A stretch of 64,000 bases of DNA from Clusia tigrina (Eukaryota > Arthropoda > Insecta > Diptera > Clusiidae). Where the stretch lies: NCBI GenBank assembly GCA_920105625.2, contig OV050031.1, positions 85,631,995 through 85,695,994 on the forward strand, given 5' to 3'. Positions 1-11,725 of the stretch are shown piece by piece (within the stretch, counting starts at the first letter, position 1; every line of letters starts with the position of its first letter). A program made the translations under genes and the position numbers. The notes under the pieces were generated by a model. It was not told the origin of the DNA. It worked only from the letters and a program-made list of their open reading frames with translations, and searched no databases.

Positions 1-420
1 TCAGTCGCAGCCTCTGTCAACGTCTCTGTAGGCGTCTCAGTCGCTGCCGCTGTCGATTGGGGGTCTGCTGCCTTTTCTACGCCTATATCTACCACTCTCT
101 GCCTCAGTCGGAGTCTCAGTCGGCGTCGCAGCCTCTGTAAGCGTCTCTGTAGCCGTCTCAGCCGATTGGGGTTCTGCTGCGTTCTCTATGCCTATATCTT
201 CCCCTATCTGCCTCAGTCGGCGTTTCAGTCGGCGTCGCAGCCTCTGTCAGCCTCTTTGTAGGCGTCTCAGTCGCTGCCGCTGTCGATTGGGGGGTCTGCT
301 GCTTTCTCTATGCCCATATCTACCCTTATCTGCCTCAGTCGGCGTCTCAGTCTGCGTCGCAGCCTCTGTCAGCCTCTCTGAATGCGTCTCAGTCGCTGCC
401 GCTGTCGATTGGGGGGTCTG
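1..420 (+). repeat. Duplicated block A, copy 1 (partner 5170-5589)
   Basis: This stretch matches 5170-5589 at a constant offset of 5169 bp. Reading base by base I find only three differences, at 81 (G/A), 200 (T/A) and 405 (T/G). It includes the rare TTTTCTACGCC core, a short GCCGTCTCAGCCGATT monomer and a GCCCATATC core. The block is cut by the window start, so its left limit is unknown. Confidence 0.93.
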
Positions 421-1029
421 CTGCCTTCTCTATGCCTATATCTTCCCCTACCTGCCTCAGTCGGCGTCACAGTCGGCTTCGCGGCCTCTGTCAGCGTCTA
501 TGTCGGCCTGTCAGTCGCTGCCGCTGTCGATTGGGGGGTCTGCTGCATTCTCTACGCCAATATCTACCCCTACTTGTCTCAGTCAGCGTCTCAGTCAGCG
601 TCGCGCTTTCCGTCAGCGTCTCTGTAGGCGTCTCAGTCGCTGCCGCTGTCGATTGGGGGTCTGCTGCATTCTCTATGCCTATGTCTACCCCTCTCTGCCT
701 CACAGTCGGCTTCGCAGCCTCTGTCAGCGTCTCTGTAGGCGTCTCTGTACGCGTCTCAGTCGCTGCCGCTGTCGATTGGGGTTCTGCTGCGTTCTCTATG
801 CCTATGTCTACCCCTATCTGCCTCAGTCGGCGTCTCAGTCGGCGTCGCAGCCTCTGTCAGCGTCTTTGTAGGCGTCTCAGTCGCTGCCGCTGTCGATTGG
901 GGGGTCTGCTGCCTTCTCTATGCCTATATCTACCCTTTTTTGCCTCAGTCGGCGTCTCAGTCGGCGTCGCAGCCTCTGTCATCGGCTCTGAATGCGTCTC
1001 AGTCGCTGCCTCTGTCGATTGGGGGTCTG

Positions 1030-1806
1030 CTATCTTCTCTATGCCTATATCTACCCCTATCTGCCTCAGTCGGCGTCTCAGTCGGCGTCGCAGTCGGCGT
1101 CGCAGCCTCTTTCAGCGTCTCTGTAGGCGTCTCAGTCGCCGCCGCCGTCGATTGGGGGGTCTGCTGCTTCTCTATGCCAATATCTACCCTTATCTGCCTC
1201 AGTCGGCGTCGCAGCCTCTGTCAGCGTCTCTGTAGGCGTCTCAGACGCTGCCACTGTCGATTGGCCATTTGCTGCCTTCTCTATGTCAATATCTACCCTA
1301 TCTGCCTCAGTCGGCGTCTCAGCCTCTGACAGAGTCTCTGTTGGCGTCTCAGTCGCTGCCGCTCTCGATTGGGGGGTCTGCTGCCTTCTCTATACCAATA
1401 TCTACCCCTATCTGCCTCAGTCGGCGTCGCAGCCTCTGTCAGCGTCTCTGTAGGCATCTCAGTCGCTGCCACTGTCGATTGGGGGTCTTCTGCCAACTGT
1501 ATGCTTATATCTACCCCTATCTGCCTCAGTCGGCATCTCAGTCGGCGTCGCAGCCTCTATCAGCGTCTCTGTAGGCGTCTCAGTTTTTGCCGCTGTCGAT
1601 TGGTGGGTCTGCTGCCTTCTCTATGCCTATATATACCCCTACCTGCCTCAGTCGGCGTCACAGTCGGCTTCGCAGCCTCTGTCAGCGTCTCTGTAGGCGT
1701 CTCTGTACGCGTCTCAGTCGCTGCCGCTGTCGATTGGGATTTTGCTGCGTTCTCTATGCCAATATCTACCACTATCTGCCTCAGTTGGCGTCTCAGTCGG
1801 CGTCGC
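1030..1806 (+). repeat. Duplicated block B, copy 1 (partner 5590-6367)
   Basis: This stretch matches 5590-6367 at offset 4560, changing to 4561 after an extra G near 5935. It includes a triple CAGTCGGCGTCG hexamer zone, the TATGTCAATATC core, the CTGCCAACTG core and the TATATATACCCC core. After 1806 the copies differ: here the hexamer zone has another 12-mer, while the partner goes to CAGCCTCTCTGAATGCC. Confidence 0.88.
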
Positions 1807-2344
1807 AGTCGGCGTCGCAGCCTCTGTCAGTGTCTCTTTAGGCGTCTCAGTCGCTGCCGCTGTCGATTGGGGGATCTGCTGCCTTCTCTATGCCAATATC
1901 TACCACTCTCTGCCTCAGTCGGAGTTGCAGCCTCTGTGAGCGTCTCTGTAGGCGTCTCAGTCGCTGCCGCTCTCGATGGGGGGGTCTGCTGCCTTCTCTA
2001 TGCCAATATCTACCCCTATCTGCCTCAGTCAGCGTCTCAGTCAGCGTCGCAGCCTCTGTCAGCGTCTCTGTAGCTGTCTCAGTAGCTGCCGCTGTCGATT
2101 GCGGAGTCTGCTGCCGTCTCTATGCCTACATCTACCCCTACCTGCCTCAGTCGGCAACTCAGTCGGCGTCGCAGCCTCTTTCAGCGTCTCTGTAGGCTTC
2201 TCAGTCGCTGCCGCTGTCGATTGGGGGGTCTGATGCCTTCTCTATGCCTATATATACAACTATCTGCCTCAGTCGGAGTCTCAATCGGCATCGCAGCCTC
2301 TGTCAGCGTCTATGTAGGCGTCTCAGTCGCTGCCGCTGTCGATT

Positions 2345-3127
2345 GGGGGTCTGATGCCTTCTCTATGCCTATATCTACCCCTATCTGCCTCAGTCGGAGT
2401 CTCAGTCGGCATCGCAGCCTCTGTCAGCGTCTATGTAGGCGTCTTATTCGCCGCCGCCGTCGATTGGAAGGTCTGCTGCCTTCTCTATGCCAATATCTAC
2501 CCTTATCTGCCTCAGTCGGCGTCGCAGCCTCTGTCAGCGTCTCTGTAGGCATCTCAGTCGCTGCCACTGTCGATTGGGGGTCTTCTGCCAACTGTATGCT
2601 TATATCTACCCCTATCTGCCTCAGTCGGCATCTCAGTCGGCGTCGTAGCTTCTATCAGCGTCTCTGTAGGCGTCTCAGTTTTTGCCGCTGTCGATTGGTG
2701 GGTCTGCTGCCTTCTCTATGCCTATATCTACCCCTACCTGCCTCAGTCGGCGTCACAGTCGGCTTCGCAGCCTCTGTCAGCGTCTCTGTAGGCGTCTCTG
2801 TACGCGTCTCAGTCGCTGCCGCTGTCGATTGGGGTTCTGCTGCGTTCTCTATGCCAATATCTACCACTATCTGCCTCAGTCGGCGTCTCAGTCGGCGTCG
2901 CAGTCGGCGTCGCAGCCTCTGTCAGTGTCTCTTTAGGCGTCTCAGTCGCTGCCGCTGTCGATTGGGGGATCTGCTGCCTTCTCTATGCCAATATCTACCC
3001 CTCTCTGCCTCAGTCGGCGTTGCAGCCTCTGTGAGCGTCTCTGTAGGCGTCTCAGTCGCTGCCGCTGACGATTGGGGAGTCTGCTGCCTTCTCTATGTCA
3101 ATATCTACCCTATCTGCCTCAGTCGGC
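2345..3127 (+). repeat. Duplicated block C, copy 1 (partner 13378-14160)
   Basis: The stretch matches 13378-14160 at a constant offset of 11033 bp, with scattered substitutions only. It spans the TTATTCGCCGCC monomer, the GGAAGGTCTG core, CTGCCAACTGTATGCTT, the GTCACAGTCGGCTTCGC hexamer variant, TCTGTACGCGTCTC and the CTGACGATTGGGG monomer. Parts also recur at about 1430-1800 (offset 1095) and 3541-3891 (offset 826). Confidence 0.87.
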
Positions 3128-3169
3128 GTCGCAGCCTCTGTCAGCGTCTCTGTAGGCGTCTTAGTCGCT

Positions 3170-3631
3170 GCCGCTGTCGATTGGGGGGTCTGCTGCCTTC
3201 TCTATGCCAATATATACCCCTATCTGCCTCAGTCAGCGTCTCAGTCAGCGTCGCACCCTCTGTCAGCGTTTCTGTGGCCGTCTCAGTCGATTGGGGTTCT
3301 GCTGCGTTCTCTATGCCTATATCTACCCCTACCTGCCTCAGTCGGCGTCTCAGTCGGCGTCGCAGCCTCTGTCAGCGTCTTTGTAGGCGTCTCAGTCGCT
3401 GCCGCTGTCGATTGGGGGGTCTGCTGCCTTCTCTATGCCAATATATACCCCTATCTGCCTCAGTCAGCGTCTCAGTCAGCGTCGCACCCTCTGTCAGCGT
3501 TTCTGTGGCCGTCTCAGTCGATTGGGGTTCTGCTGCGTTCTCTATGCCTATATCTACCCCTACCTGCCTCAGTCGGCGTCACAGTCGGCTTCGCAGCCTC
3601 TGTCAGCGTCTCTGTAGGCGTCTCTGTACGC
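3170..3631 (+). repeat. 231-bp dimer in tandem, two copies
   Basis: The segment at about 3170-3400 is repeated at about 3401-3631. The 61 codons read from 3204 and from 3435 are identical in both copies. Each copy joins a full monomer with a TATATACCCC core to a short monomer with GGCCGTCTCAGTCGATT. A perfect dimer copy suggests a recent local duplication. Confidence 0.88.
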
Positions 3632-4570
3632 GTCTCAGTCGCTGCCGCTGTCGATTGGGGTTCTGCTGCGTTCTCTATGCCAATATCTACCACTATCTGC
3701 CTCAGTCGGCGTCTCAGTCGGCGTCGCAGTCGGCGTCGCAGCCTCTGTCAGTGTCTCTTTAGGCGTCTCAGTCGCTGCCGCTGTCGATTGGGGGATCTGC
3801 TGCCTTCTCTATGCCAATATCTACCCCTCTCTGCCTCAGTCGGCGTTGCAGCCTCTGTGAGCGTCTCTGTAGGCGTCTCAGTCGCTGCCGCTGTCGATTG
3901 GGGGGTCTGCTGCCTTCTCTATGCCTATATCTACCCTTATCTGCCTCTGTCGGGGTCTCAGTCGGCGTCGCAGCCTCTGTCAGCGTCTCTGTAGGCGTCT
4001 CAGTCGCTGCCACTGTCGATTGTGGGTCTTCTGCCAACTGTATGCTTATATCTAAACCTATCTGCCTCAGTCGGCATCTCAGTCGGCGCCGCAGCCTCTG
4101 TCAGCGTCTCTGTAGGCTTTTCAGTCGCTGCCGCTGTCGATTGGGGGGTCTGATGCCTTCTCTATGCCTATATATACAACTATCTGCCTCAGTCGAAGTC
4201 TCAGTCGGCATCGCAGCCTCTGTCAGCGTCTATGTAGGCGTCTTATTCGCCGCCGCCGTCGATTGGAAGGTCTGCTGCCTTCTCTATGCCAATATCTACC
4301 CTTATCTGCCTCAGTCGGCGCCGCAGCCTCTGTCAGCGTCTCTGTAGGCATCTCAGTCGCTGCCACTGTCGATTGGGGGTCTTCTGCCAACTGTATGCTT
4401 ATATCTACCTCTATCTGCCTCAGTCGGCATCTCAGTCGGCGTCGCAGCCTCTATCAGCGTTTCTGTAGCCGTCTCAGTCGATTGGGGTTCTGCTGCGTTC
4501 TCTATGCCTATATCTACCCCTATCTGCCTCAGTCGGCGTCTCAGTCGGCGTCGCAGCCTCTGTCAGCGTC

Positions 4571-4790
4571 TCTGTAGGCGTCTCAGTCGCTGCCGCTGTC
4601 GATTGGGGGATCTGCTGCCTTCTCTATGCCAATATCTACCCCTCTCTGCCTCAGTCGGCGTTGCAGCCTCTGTGAGCGTCTCTGTAGGCGTCTCAGTCGC
4701 TGCCGCTGTCGATTGGGGGATCTGCTGCCTTCTCTATGCCAATATCTACCCCTCTCTGCCTCAGTCGGCGTTGCAGCCTCTGTCAGCGTC
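4571..4790 (+). repeat. 110-bp monomer in perfect tandem, two copies
   Basis: The unit with the GGGGGATCTGCTGCC core and CAGTCGGCGTTGCAGCC, one 12-mer shorter than standard, is repeated with period 110. Differences appear only at the right edge (TGTGAGCG against TGTCAGCG). Confidence 0.87.
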
Positions 4791-5169
4791 TCTGTAGGCG
4801 TCTCAGTCGCTGCCGCTGTCGATTGGGGGGGTCTGCTGCATCCTCTATGCCAATATCTACCCCTATCTGCCTCAGTCAGCGTCTCAGTCAGCGTCGCACC
4901 CTCTGTCAGCGTCTCTGTAGCCGTCTCAGTAGCTGCCGCTGCCGATTGCGGAGTCTGCTGCCGTCTCTATGCCTACATCTACCCCTATCTGCCTCAGTCG
5001 GCGTCTCAGTCGGCGTCGCAGCCTCTGTCAGCGTCTCTGTAGGCGTCTCAGTCGCTGCCGCTGTTGATTGGGGGGTCTGCTGCCTTCTCTATGCCTATAT
5101 CTACCCTTATCTACCTCAGTCGGCGTCTCAGTCGGCGTCGCAGCCTCTGTCAGCGTCTCTGAAGGCGTC

Positions 5170-6367
5170 TCAGTCGCAGCCTCTGTCAACGTCTCTGTAG
5201 GCGTCTCAGTCGCTGCCGCTGTCGATTGGGGGTCTGCTGCCTTTTCTACACCTATATCTACCACTCTCTGCCTCAGTCGGAGTCTCAGTCGGCGTCGCAG
5301 CCTCTGTAAGCGTCTCTGTAGCCGTCTCAGCCGATTGGGGTTCTGCTGCGTTCTCTATGCCTATATCTACCCCTATCTGCCTCAGTCGGCGTTTCAGTCG
5401 GCGTCGCAGCCTCTGTCAGCCTCTTTGTAGGCGTCTCAGTCGCTGCCGCTGTCGATTGGGGGGTCTGCTGCTTTCTCTATGCCCATATCTACCCTTATCT
5501 GCCTCAGTCGGCGTCTCAGTCTGCGTCGCAGCCTCTGTCAGCCTCTCTGAATGCGTCTCAGTCGCTGCCGCTGGCGATTGGGGGGTCTGATGTCTTCTCT
5601 ATGCCTATATCTACCCCTATCTGCCTCAGTCGGCGTCTCAGTCGGCGTCGCAGTCGGCGTCGCAGCCTCTTTCAGCGTCTCTGTAGGCGTCTCAGACGCC
5701 GCCGCCGTCGATTGGGGGGTCTGCTGGTTCTCTATGCCAATATCTACCCTTATCTGCCTCAGTCGGCGTCGCAGCCTCTGTCAGCGTCTCTGTAGGCGTC
5801 TCAGACGCTGCCACTGTCGATTGGCGGTCTGCTGCCTTCTCTATGTCAATATCTACCCTATCTGCCTCAGTCGGCGTCTCAGCCTCTGACAGAGTCTCTG
5901 TTGGCGTCTCAGTCGCTGCCGCTCTCGATTGGGGGGGTCTGCTGCCTTCTGTATGCCAATATCTACCCCTATCTGCCTCAGTCGGCGTCGCAGCCTCTGT
6001 CAGCGTCTCTGTAGGCATCTCAGTCGCTGCCACTGTCGATTGGGGGTCTTCTGCCAACTGTATGCTTATATCTACCCCTATCTGCCTCAGTCGGCATCTC
6101 AGTCGGCGGCGCAGCCTCTATCAGCGTCTCTGTAGGCGTCTCAGTTTTTGCCGCTGTCGATTGGTGGGTCTGCTGCCTTCTCTATGCCTATATATACCCC
6201 TACCTGCCTCAGTCGGCGTCACAGTCGGCTTCGCAGCCTCTGTCAGCGTCTCTGTAGGCGTCTCTGTACGCGTCTCAGTCGCTGCCGCTGTCGATTGGGA
6301 TTCTGCTGCGTTCTCTATGCCAATATCTACCACTATCTGCCTCAGTTGGCGTCTCAGTCGGCGTCGC
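5170..6367 (+). repeat. Second copy of 1-1806 lacking five monomers
   Basis: Positions 5170-5589 match 1-420 and positions 5590-6367 match 1030-1806, in the same order. The copy is therefore the 1-1806 segment minus about 609 bp, which is five monomers. The junction falls inside a core, near TGGGGGGTCTGATG. The repeat phase is kept across the junction, as expected for unequal exchange or for deletion between aligned monomers. Confidence 0.87.
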
Positions 6368-6927
6368 AGCCTCTGTCAGCCTCTCTGAATGCCTCTCAGT
6401 CGCTGCCGCTGGCTATTGGGGAGTCTGATGTCTTCTCTATGCCTATATCTACCCCTATCTGCCTCAGTCGGCGTCTCTGCATCGCAGCCTCTGTCAGCGT
6501 CTATGTCGGCCTCTCAGTCGCTGCCGCTGTCGATTGGGGGGTCTGCTGCATTCTCTATGCCTATATCTACCCTTATCTGCCTCAGTCGGCGTCTCTGTCG
6601 GCGCCGCAGCCTGTGTCAGCGTCTCTGAATGCGTCTCAGTCGCTGCCTCTGTCGATTGGGGGGTCTGCTATCTTCTCTATGCCTATATCTACCCCAATCT
6701 GCCTCAGCCGGCGTCTCAGTCGGCGTCGCAGCCTCTGTCAGCGTCTCTGTAGGCGTCTCAGTTTTTGCCGCTGTCGATTGGTGGGTCTGCTGCCTTCTCT
6801 ATGCCTATATATACCCCTACCTGCCTCAGTCGGCGTCACAGTCGGCTTCGCAGCCTCTGTCAGCGTCTCTGTAGGCGTCTCTGTACGCGTCTCAGTCGCT
6901 GCCGCTGTCGATTGGGATTCTGCTGCG

Positions 6928-7147
6928 TTCTCTATGCCAATATCTACCCCTCTCTGCCTCAGTTGGCGTTGCTGCCTCTGTGAGCGTCTCTGTAGGCGTC
7001 TCAGTCGCTGCCGCTGACTATTGGGGGGTCTGCTGCCTTCTCTATGCCAATATCTACCCCTCTCTGCCTCAGTTGGCGTTGCTGCCTCTGTGAGCGTCTC
7101 TGTAGGCGTCTCAGTCGCTGCCGCTGACTATTGGGGGGTCTGCTGCC
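6928..7147 (+). repeat. 110-bp monomer in perfect tandem, two copies
   Basis: Copy 6928-7037 is followed by 7038-7147 with no difference that I can see. It is a short monomer with CAGTTGGCGTTGCTGCC and CCGCTGACTATTGGGG. It is related to the unit at 4571 but carries its own private changes, so the two doublings are separate events. Confidence 0.88.
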
Positions 7148-9199
7148 TTCTCTATGTCAATATCTACCCTTATCTGCCTCAGTCGGCGTCTCAGTCTGCG
7201 TCGCAGCCTCTGTCAGCCTCTCTGAATGCCTCTCAGTCGCTGCCGCTGGCTATTGGGGAGTCTGATGTCTTCTCTATGCCTATATCTGCCTCAGTCGGCG
7301 TCTCTGCATCGCAGCCTCTGTCAGCGTCTATGTCGGCCTCTCAGTCGCTGCCGCTGTCGATTGGGGGGTCTGCTGCATTCTCTACGCCAATATCTACCCC
7401 TACTTGTCTCAGTCAGCGTCTCAGTCGGCGTCGCGCCTTCTGTCAGCGTCTCTGTAGGCGTCTCAGTCGCTGCCGCTGTCGATTGGGGGATCTGCTGCAT
7501 TCTCTATGCCTATGTCTACCCCTCTCTGCCTCACAGTCGGCTTCGCAGCCTCTGTCAGCGTCTCTGTAGGCGTCTCTGTACGCGTCTCAGTCGCTGCCGC
7601 TGTCGATTGGGGTTCTGCTGCGTTATCTGTGCCTATGTCTACCCCTATCTGCCTCAGTCGGCGTCTCAGTCGGCGTCGCAGCCTCTGTCAGCGTCTTTGT
7701 AGGCGTCTCAGTCGCTGCCGCTGTCGATTGGGGGTCTTCTGCCAACTGTATGCTTATATCTACCCCTATCTGCCTCAGTCGGCATCTCAGTCGGCGTCGT
7801 AGCTTCTATCAGCGTCTCTGTAGGCGTCTCAGTTTTTGCCGCTGTCGATTGGGGGGTCTGCTGCATTCTCTACGCCAATATCTACCCCTACTTGTCTCAG
7901 TCAGCGTCTCAGTCGGCGTCGCGCCTTCTGTCAGCGTCTCTGTAGGCGTCTCAGTCGCTGCCGCTGTCGATTGGGGTTCTGCTGCGTTCTCTGTGCCTAT
8001 GTCTACCCCTATCTGCCTCAGTCGGCGTCTCAGTCGGCGTCGCAGCCTCTGCCATCGTCTCTAAATGCGTCTCAGTCGCTGCCTCTATCGATTGGGGCTA
8101 TCTTCTCTATGCCTATATCTACCCTTATCTGCCTCAGTCGGCGTCTCTGTCGGCGTCGCAGTCGGCGTCGCAGCCTCTTTCAGCGTCTCTGTAGGCGTCT
8201 CAGTCGCCGCCGCCGTCGATTGGGGGGTCTGCTGCCTTCTCTATGCCAATATCTACCCTTATCTGCCTCAGTCGGCGTCGCAGCCTCTGTCAGCGTCTCT
8301 GTAGGCGTCTCAGTCGCTGCCACTGTCGATTGGGGTTCTGCTGCCTTCTCTATGTCAATATCTACCCTATCTGCCTCAGTCGGCGTCTCAGCCTCTGACA
8401 GAGTCTCTGTAGGCGTCTCAGTCGCTGCCGCTCTCGATGGGGGGTCTGCTGCCTTCTCTATGCCAATATCTACCCCTATCTGCCTCAGTCAGCGTCTCAG
8501 TCAGCGTCGCAGCCTTTGTCAGCGTCTCTGTAGCTGTCTCAGTAGCTGCCGCTGTCGATTGCGGAGTCTGCTGCCGTCTCTATGCCTACATCTACCCCTA
8601 CCTGCCTCAGTCGGCAACTCAGTCGGCGTCGCAGCCTCTGTCAGCGTCTCTGTAGGCGTCTCAGTCGCTGCCGCTGTCGATTGGGGGGTCTGCTGCCTTC
8701 TCTATGCCTATATCTACCCTTATCTGCCACTGTCGGGGTCTCAGTCGGCGTCGCAGCCTCTGTCAGCGTCTCTGTAGGCGTCTCAGTCGCTGCCGCTGTC
8801 GATTGGGCGGTCTGCTGCCTTCTCTATGCCAATATCTACCCCTATCTGCCTCAGTCGGCGTCTCAGTCGGCGTCGCAGCATCTGTCAGCGTCTTTGTAGG
8901 CGTCTCAGTCGCTGCCGCTGTCGATTGGGGGGTCTGCTGCCTTCTCTATGCCTATATCTACCCTTATCTGCCTCAGTCGGCGTCTCTGTCGGCGCCGCAG
9001 CCTGTGTCAGCGTCTCTGAATGCGTCTCAGTCGCTGCCTCTGTCGATTGGGGGGTCTGCTATCTTCTCTATGCCTATATCTACCCCAATCTGCCTCAGCC
9101 GGCGTCTCAGTCGGCGTCGCAGCCTCTGTCAGCGTCTCTGTAGACGTCTCAGTCGCTGCCGCTGTCGATTGGGGGATCTGCTGCCTTCTCTATGCCAAT

Positions 9200-10873
9200 A
9201 TCTACCCCTCTCTGCCTCAGTTGGCGTTGCTGCCTCTGTGAGCGTCTCTGTAGGCGTCTCAGTCGCTGCCGCTGACTATTGGGGGGTCTGCTGCCTTCTC
9301 TATGTCAATATCTACCCTATCTGCCTCAGTCGGCGTCTCAGCCTCTGTCAGAGTCTTTGTAGGCATCTCAGTCGCTGCCGCTGTCGATTGGGGGCTCTGC
9401 TGCCTTCTCTATGCCTATATCTAACCCTATCCGCCTCAGTCGACGTCTCAGTCGGCGTCGCAGCCTCTGTCAGCGTCTCTGTAGGCGTCTCAGTCGCTGC
9501 CGCTGTTGATTGGGGGGGTCTGCTGCCTTCTCTATGCCTATATCTACCCCTATCTGCCTCAGTCGGCGTCTCAGTCGGCGTCGCAGCCTCCGTCAGCATC
9601 TTTTCTGGCGTCGCAGTCGCTGCCGCTGTCGATTGGGGGGTCTGCTGCCTTTTATATGCCTATATCTACCACTCTCTGCCTCAGTCGGAGTCTCAGTCGG
9701 CGTCGCAGCCTCTGTCAGCGTCTCTGAAGGCGTCTCAGTTTTTGCCGCTGTCAATTGGGTTGTCTGCTGCCTTCTCTATGCCTAATTCTAACCATCTCTG
9801 CCTCAGTCGGCGTCTCAGTCGGCGTCGTACCCTCTGTCAGCGTCTCTGTAGGCGTCTCAGTCGCTGCCGCTGTCGATTAGGGGTCTGCTGCCTTCTCTAT
9901 GCCAATATCTACCCCTATCTGCCTCAGTCAGGGTCTCAGTCAGCGTCGCACCCTCTGTCAGCGTCTCTGTAGCCGTCTCAGTAGCTGCCGTTGTCGATTG
10001 CGGAGTCTTCTGCCGTCTCTATGCCTACATCTACCCCTACCTGCCTCAGTCGGCAACTCAGTCGGCTTCGCAGCATCTGTCAGCGTCTCCGTACGCTTCT
10101 CAGTCGCTGCTGCTGTCGATTGGAGGGTCTGCTGCCTTCTCTATGCCTATATATAACAACTATCTGCCTCAGTCGACGTCTCAGTCGGCGTCGCAGCCTC
10201 TGTCACCGTCTCTGTAGGCGTCTCAGTCGCTGCCGCTGTTGGTTGGGGGGTCTGCTGCTTTCTCTATGCCTATATCTACCCCTATCTGCCTCAGTCGGCG
10301 TCTCAGAAGCCGTCGCAGCCTCTGTCAGCGTCTCTGTAGGCGTCTCAGTCGCTGCCGCTGTCGATTGGGGGTCTGCTGCCTTTTATATGCCTATATCTAC
10401 CACACTCTGCCTCAGTCGGAGTCTCAGTCGGCGTCGCAGCCTCTGTCAGCGTCTCTGAAGGCGTCTCTGTAGGCGTCTCTGTAGGCGTCTCAGTCGCTGC
10501 CGCTGCCGATTAGGGGTCTGCTGCCTTTTCTACGCCTATATCTAACACTCTCTGCCTCAGTTGGAGTCTCAGTCGGCGTCGCAGCCTCTGCAAGCGTGTC
10601 TGTAAGCGTCTCAGTCACTGCCGCTTCGATTGGGGGGGTCTGCTCCCTTCTCTATGCCTATATCTACACCTATCTGCCTCAGTCGGCCTCGCAGCCTCTG
10701 TCAGCATCTCTGTAGGCGTCTCAGTCGCTCCCGCTGTTGATTGGGGGGTCTGCTGCTTTCTCTATGCCTACATCTACCCCTATCTGCCTCAGTCGGCGTC
10801 TCAGAAGCCGTCGCAGCCTCTGCCAGCGTCTATGTAGGCGTCTCAGTCGCTGCCGCTGTCGATTGGGGGGTCT
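9200..10873 (+). repeat. Duplicated block D, copy 1 (partner 11726-13385)
   Basis: This stretch of about 1.67 kb matches 11726-13385 at offset 2525, changing to 2512-2513 where this copy has one extra 12-bp GGCGTCTCTGTA near 10470. Shared rare features are TTTTCTGGCGTC, GCCTAATTCTAACC, AATTGGGTTGTCTG, TATCTAACAACTATC and CACTGCCGCTTCGATT. The copies carry scattered substitutions, such as GGCGTCGCAG against GGCGTCTCAG at 9608. Confidence 0.85.
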
Positions 10874-11725
10874 GCTGCCTTCTCTATGCCAATATCTACC
10901 CCTATCTGCCTCAGTCAGCGTCTCAGTCAGCGTCGCACCCTCTGTCAGCGTCTCTGTAGCCGTCTCAGTCGATTGGGGTTCTGCTGCGTTCTCTATGCCT
11001 ATATCTACCCCTATCTGCCTCAGTCGGCGTCTCAGTCGGCATCTCAGTCGGCGTCGCAGCCTCTGTCAGCGTATTTGTAGGCGTCTCAGTCGCTGCCGCT
11101 GTCGATTGGGGGGGTCTGCTGCCTTCTCTATGCCTATATCTACCCTTATCTGCCTCAGTCGGCGTCTCAGTCGGCGTCGCAGCCGATGTCAGCGTCTCTG
11201 AATGCGTCTCAGTCGCTGCCTCTGTCGATTGGGGGGTCTGCTATCTTCTCTATGCCTCAGCCGGCGTCTCAGTCGGCGTCGCAGTCGCCGACGCAGCCTC
11301 TGTCAGCGTCTCTGTAGGCGTCTCAGTCGCTGCCGCTGTCGATTGGGGGATCTGCTGCCTTCTCTATGCCAATATCTACCCCTCTCTGCCTCAGTTTGCG
11401 TTGATGCCTCTGTGAGCGTGTCTGTAGGCGTCTCAGTCGCTGCCGCTGACTATTGGGGGGTCTGCTGCCTTCTCTATGTCAATATCTACCCTATCTGCCT
11501 CAGTCGGCGTCTCAGCCTCTGTCAGAGTCTCTGTAGGCGTCGCAGTCGCTGCCGCTGTCGATTGGGGGTCTGCTGCCTTCTCTATGCCTATATCTACCCC
11601 TATCTGCCTCAGTCGGCGTCTCAGTCGGCGTCGCAGTCGGCGTCGCAGCCTCTGTCAGTGTCTCTTTAGGCGTCTCAGTCGCTGCCGCTGTCGATTGGGG
11701 GATCTGCTGTGTTCTCTATGCCAAT

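Noticed and set aside
2122..3762. 546-codon plus-strand open frame as a protein gene
   Set aside because: It is built from satellite monomers read in rotating frames. Its composition follows the repeat, and it starts and stops at ordinary monomer positions. The homologous region at 13378-14160 breaks it differently. I see no domain, start context or change in base composition.
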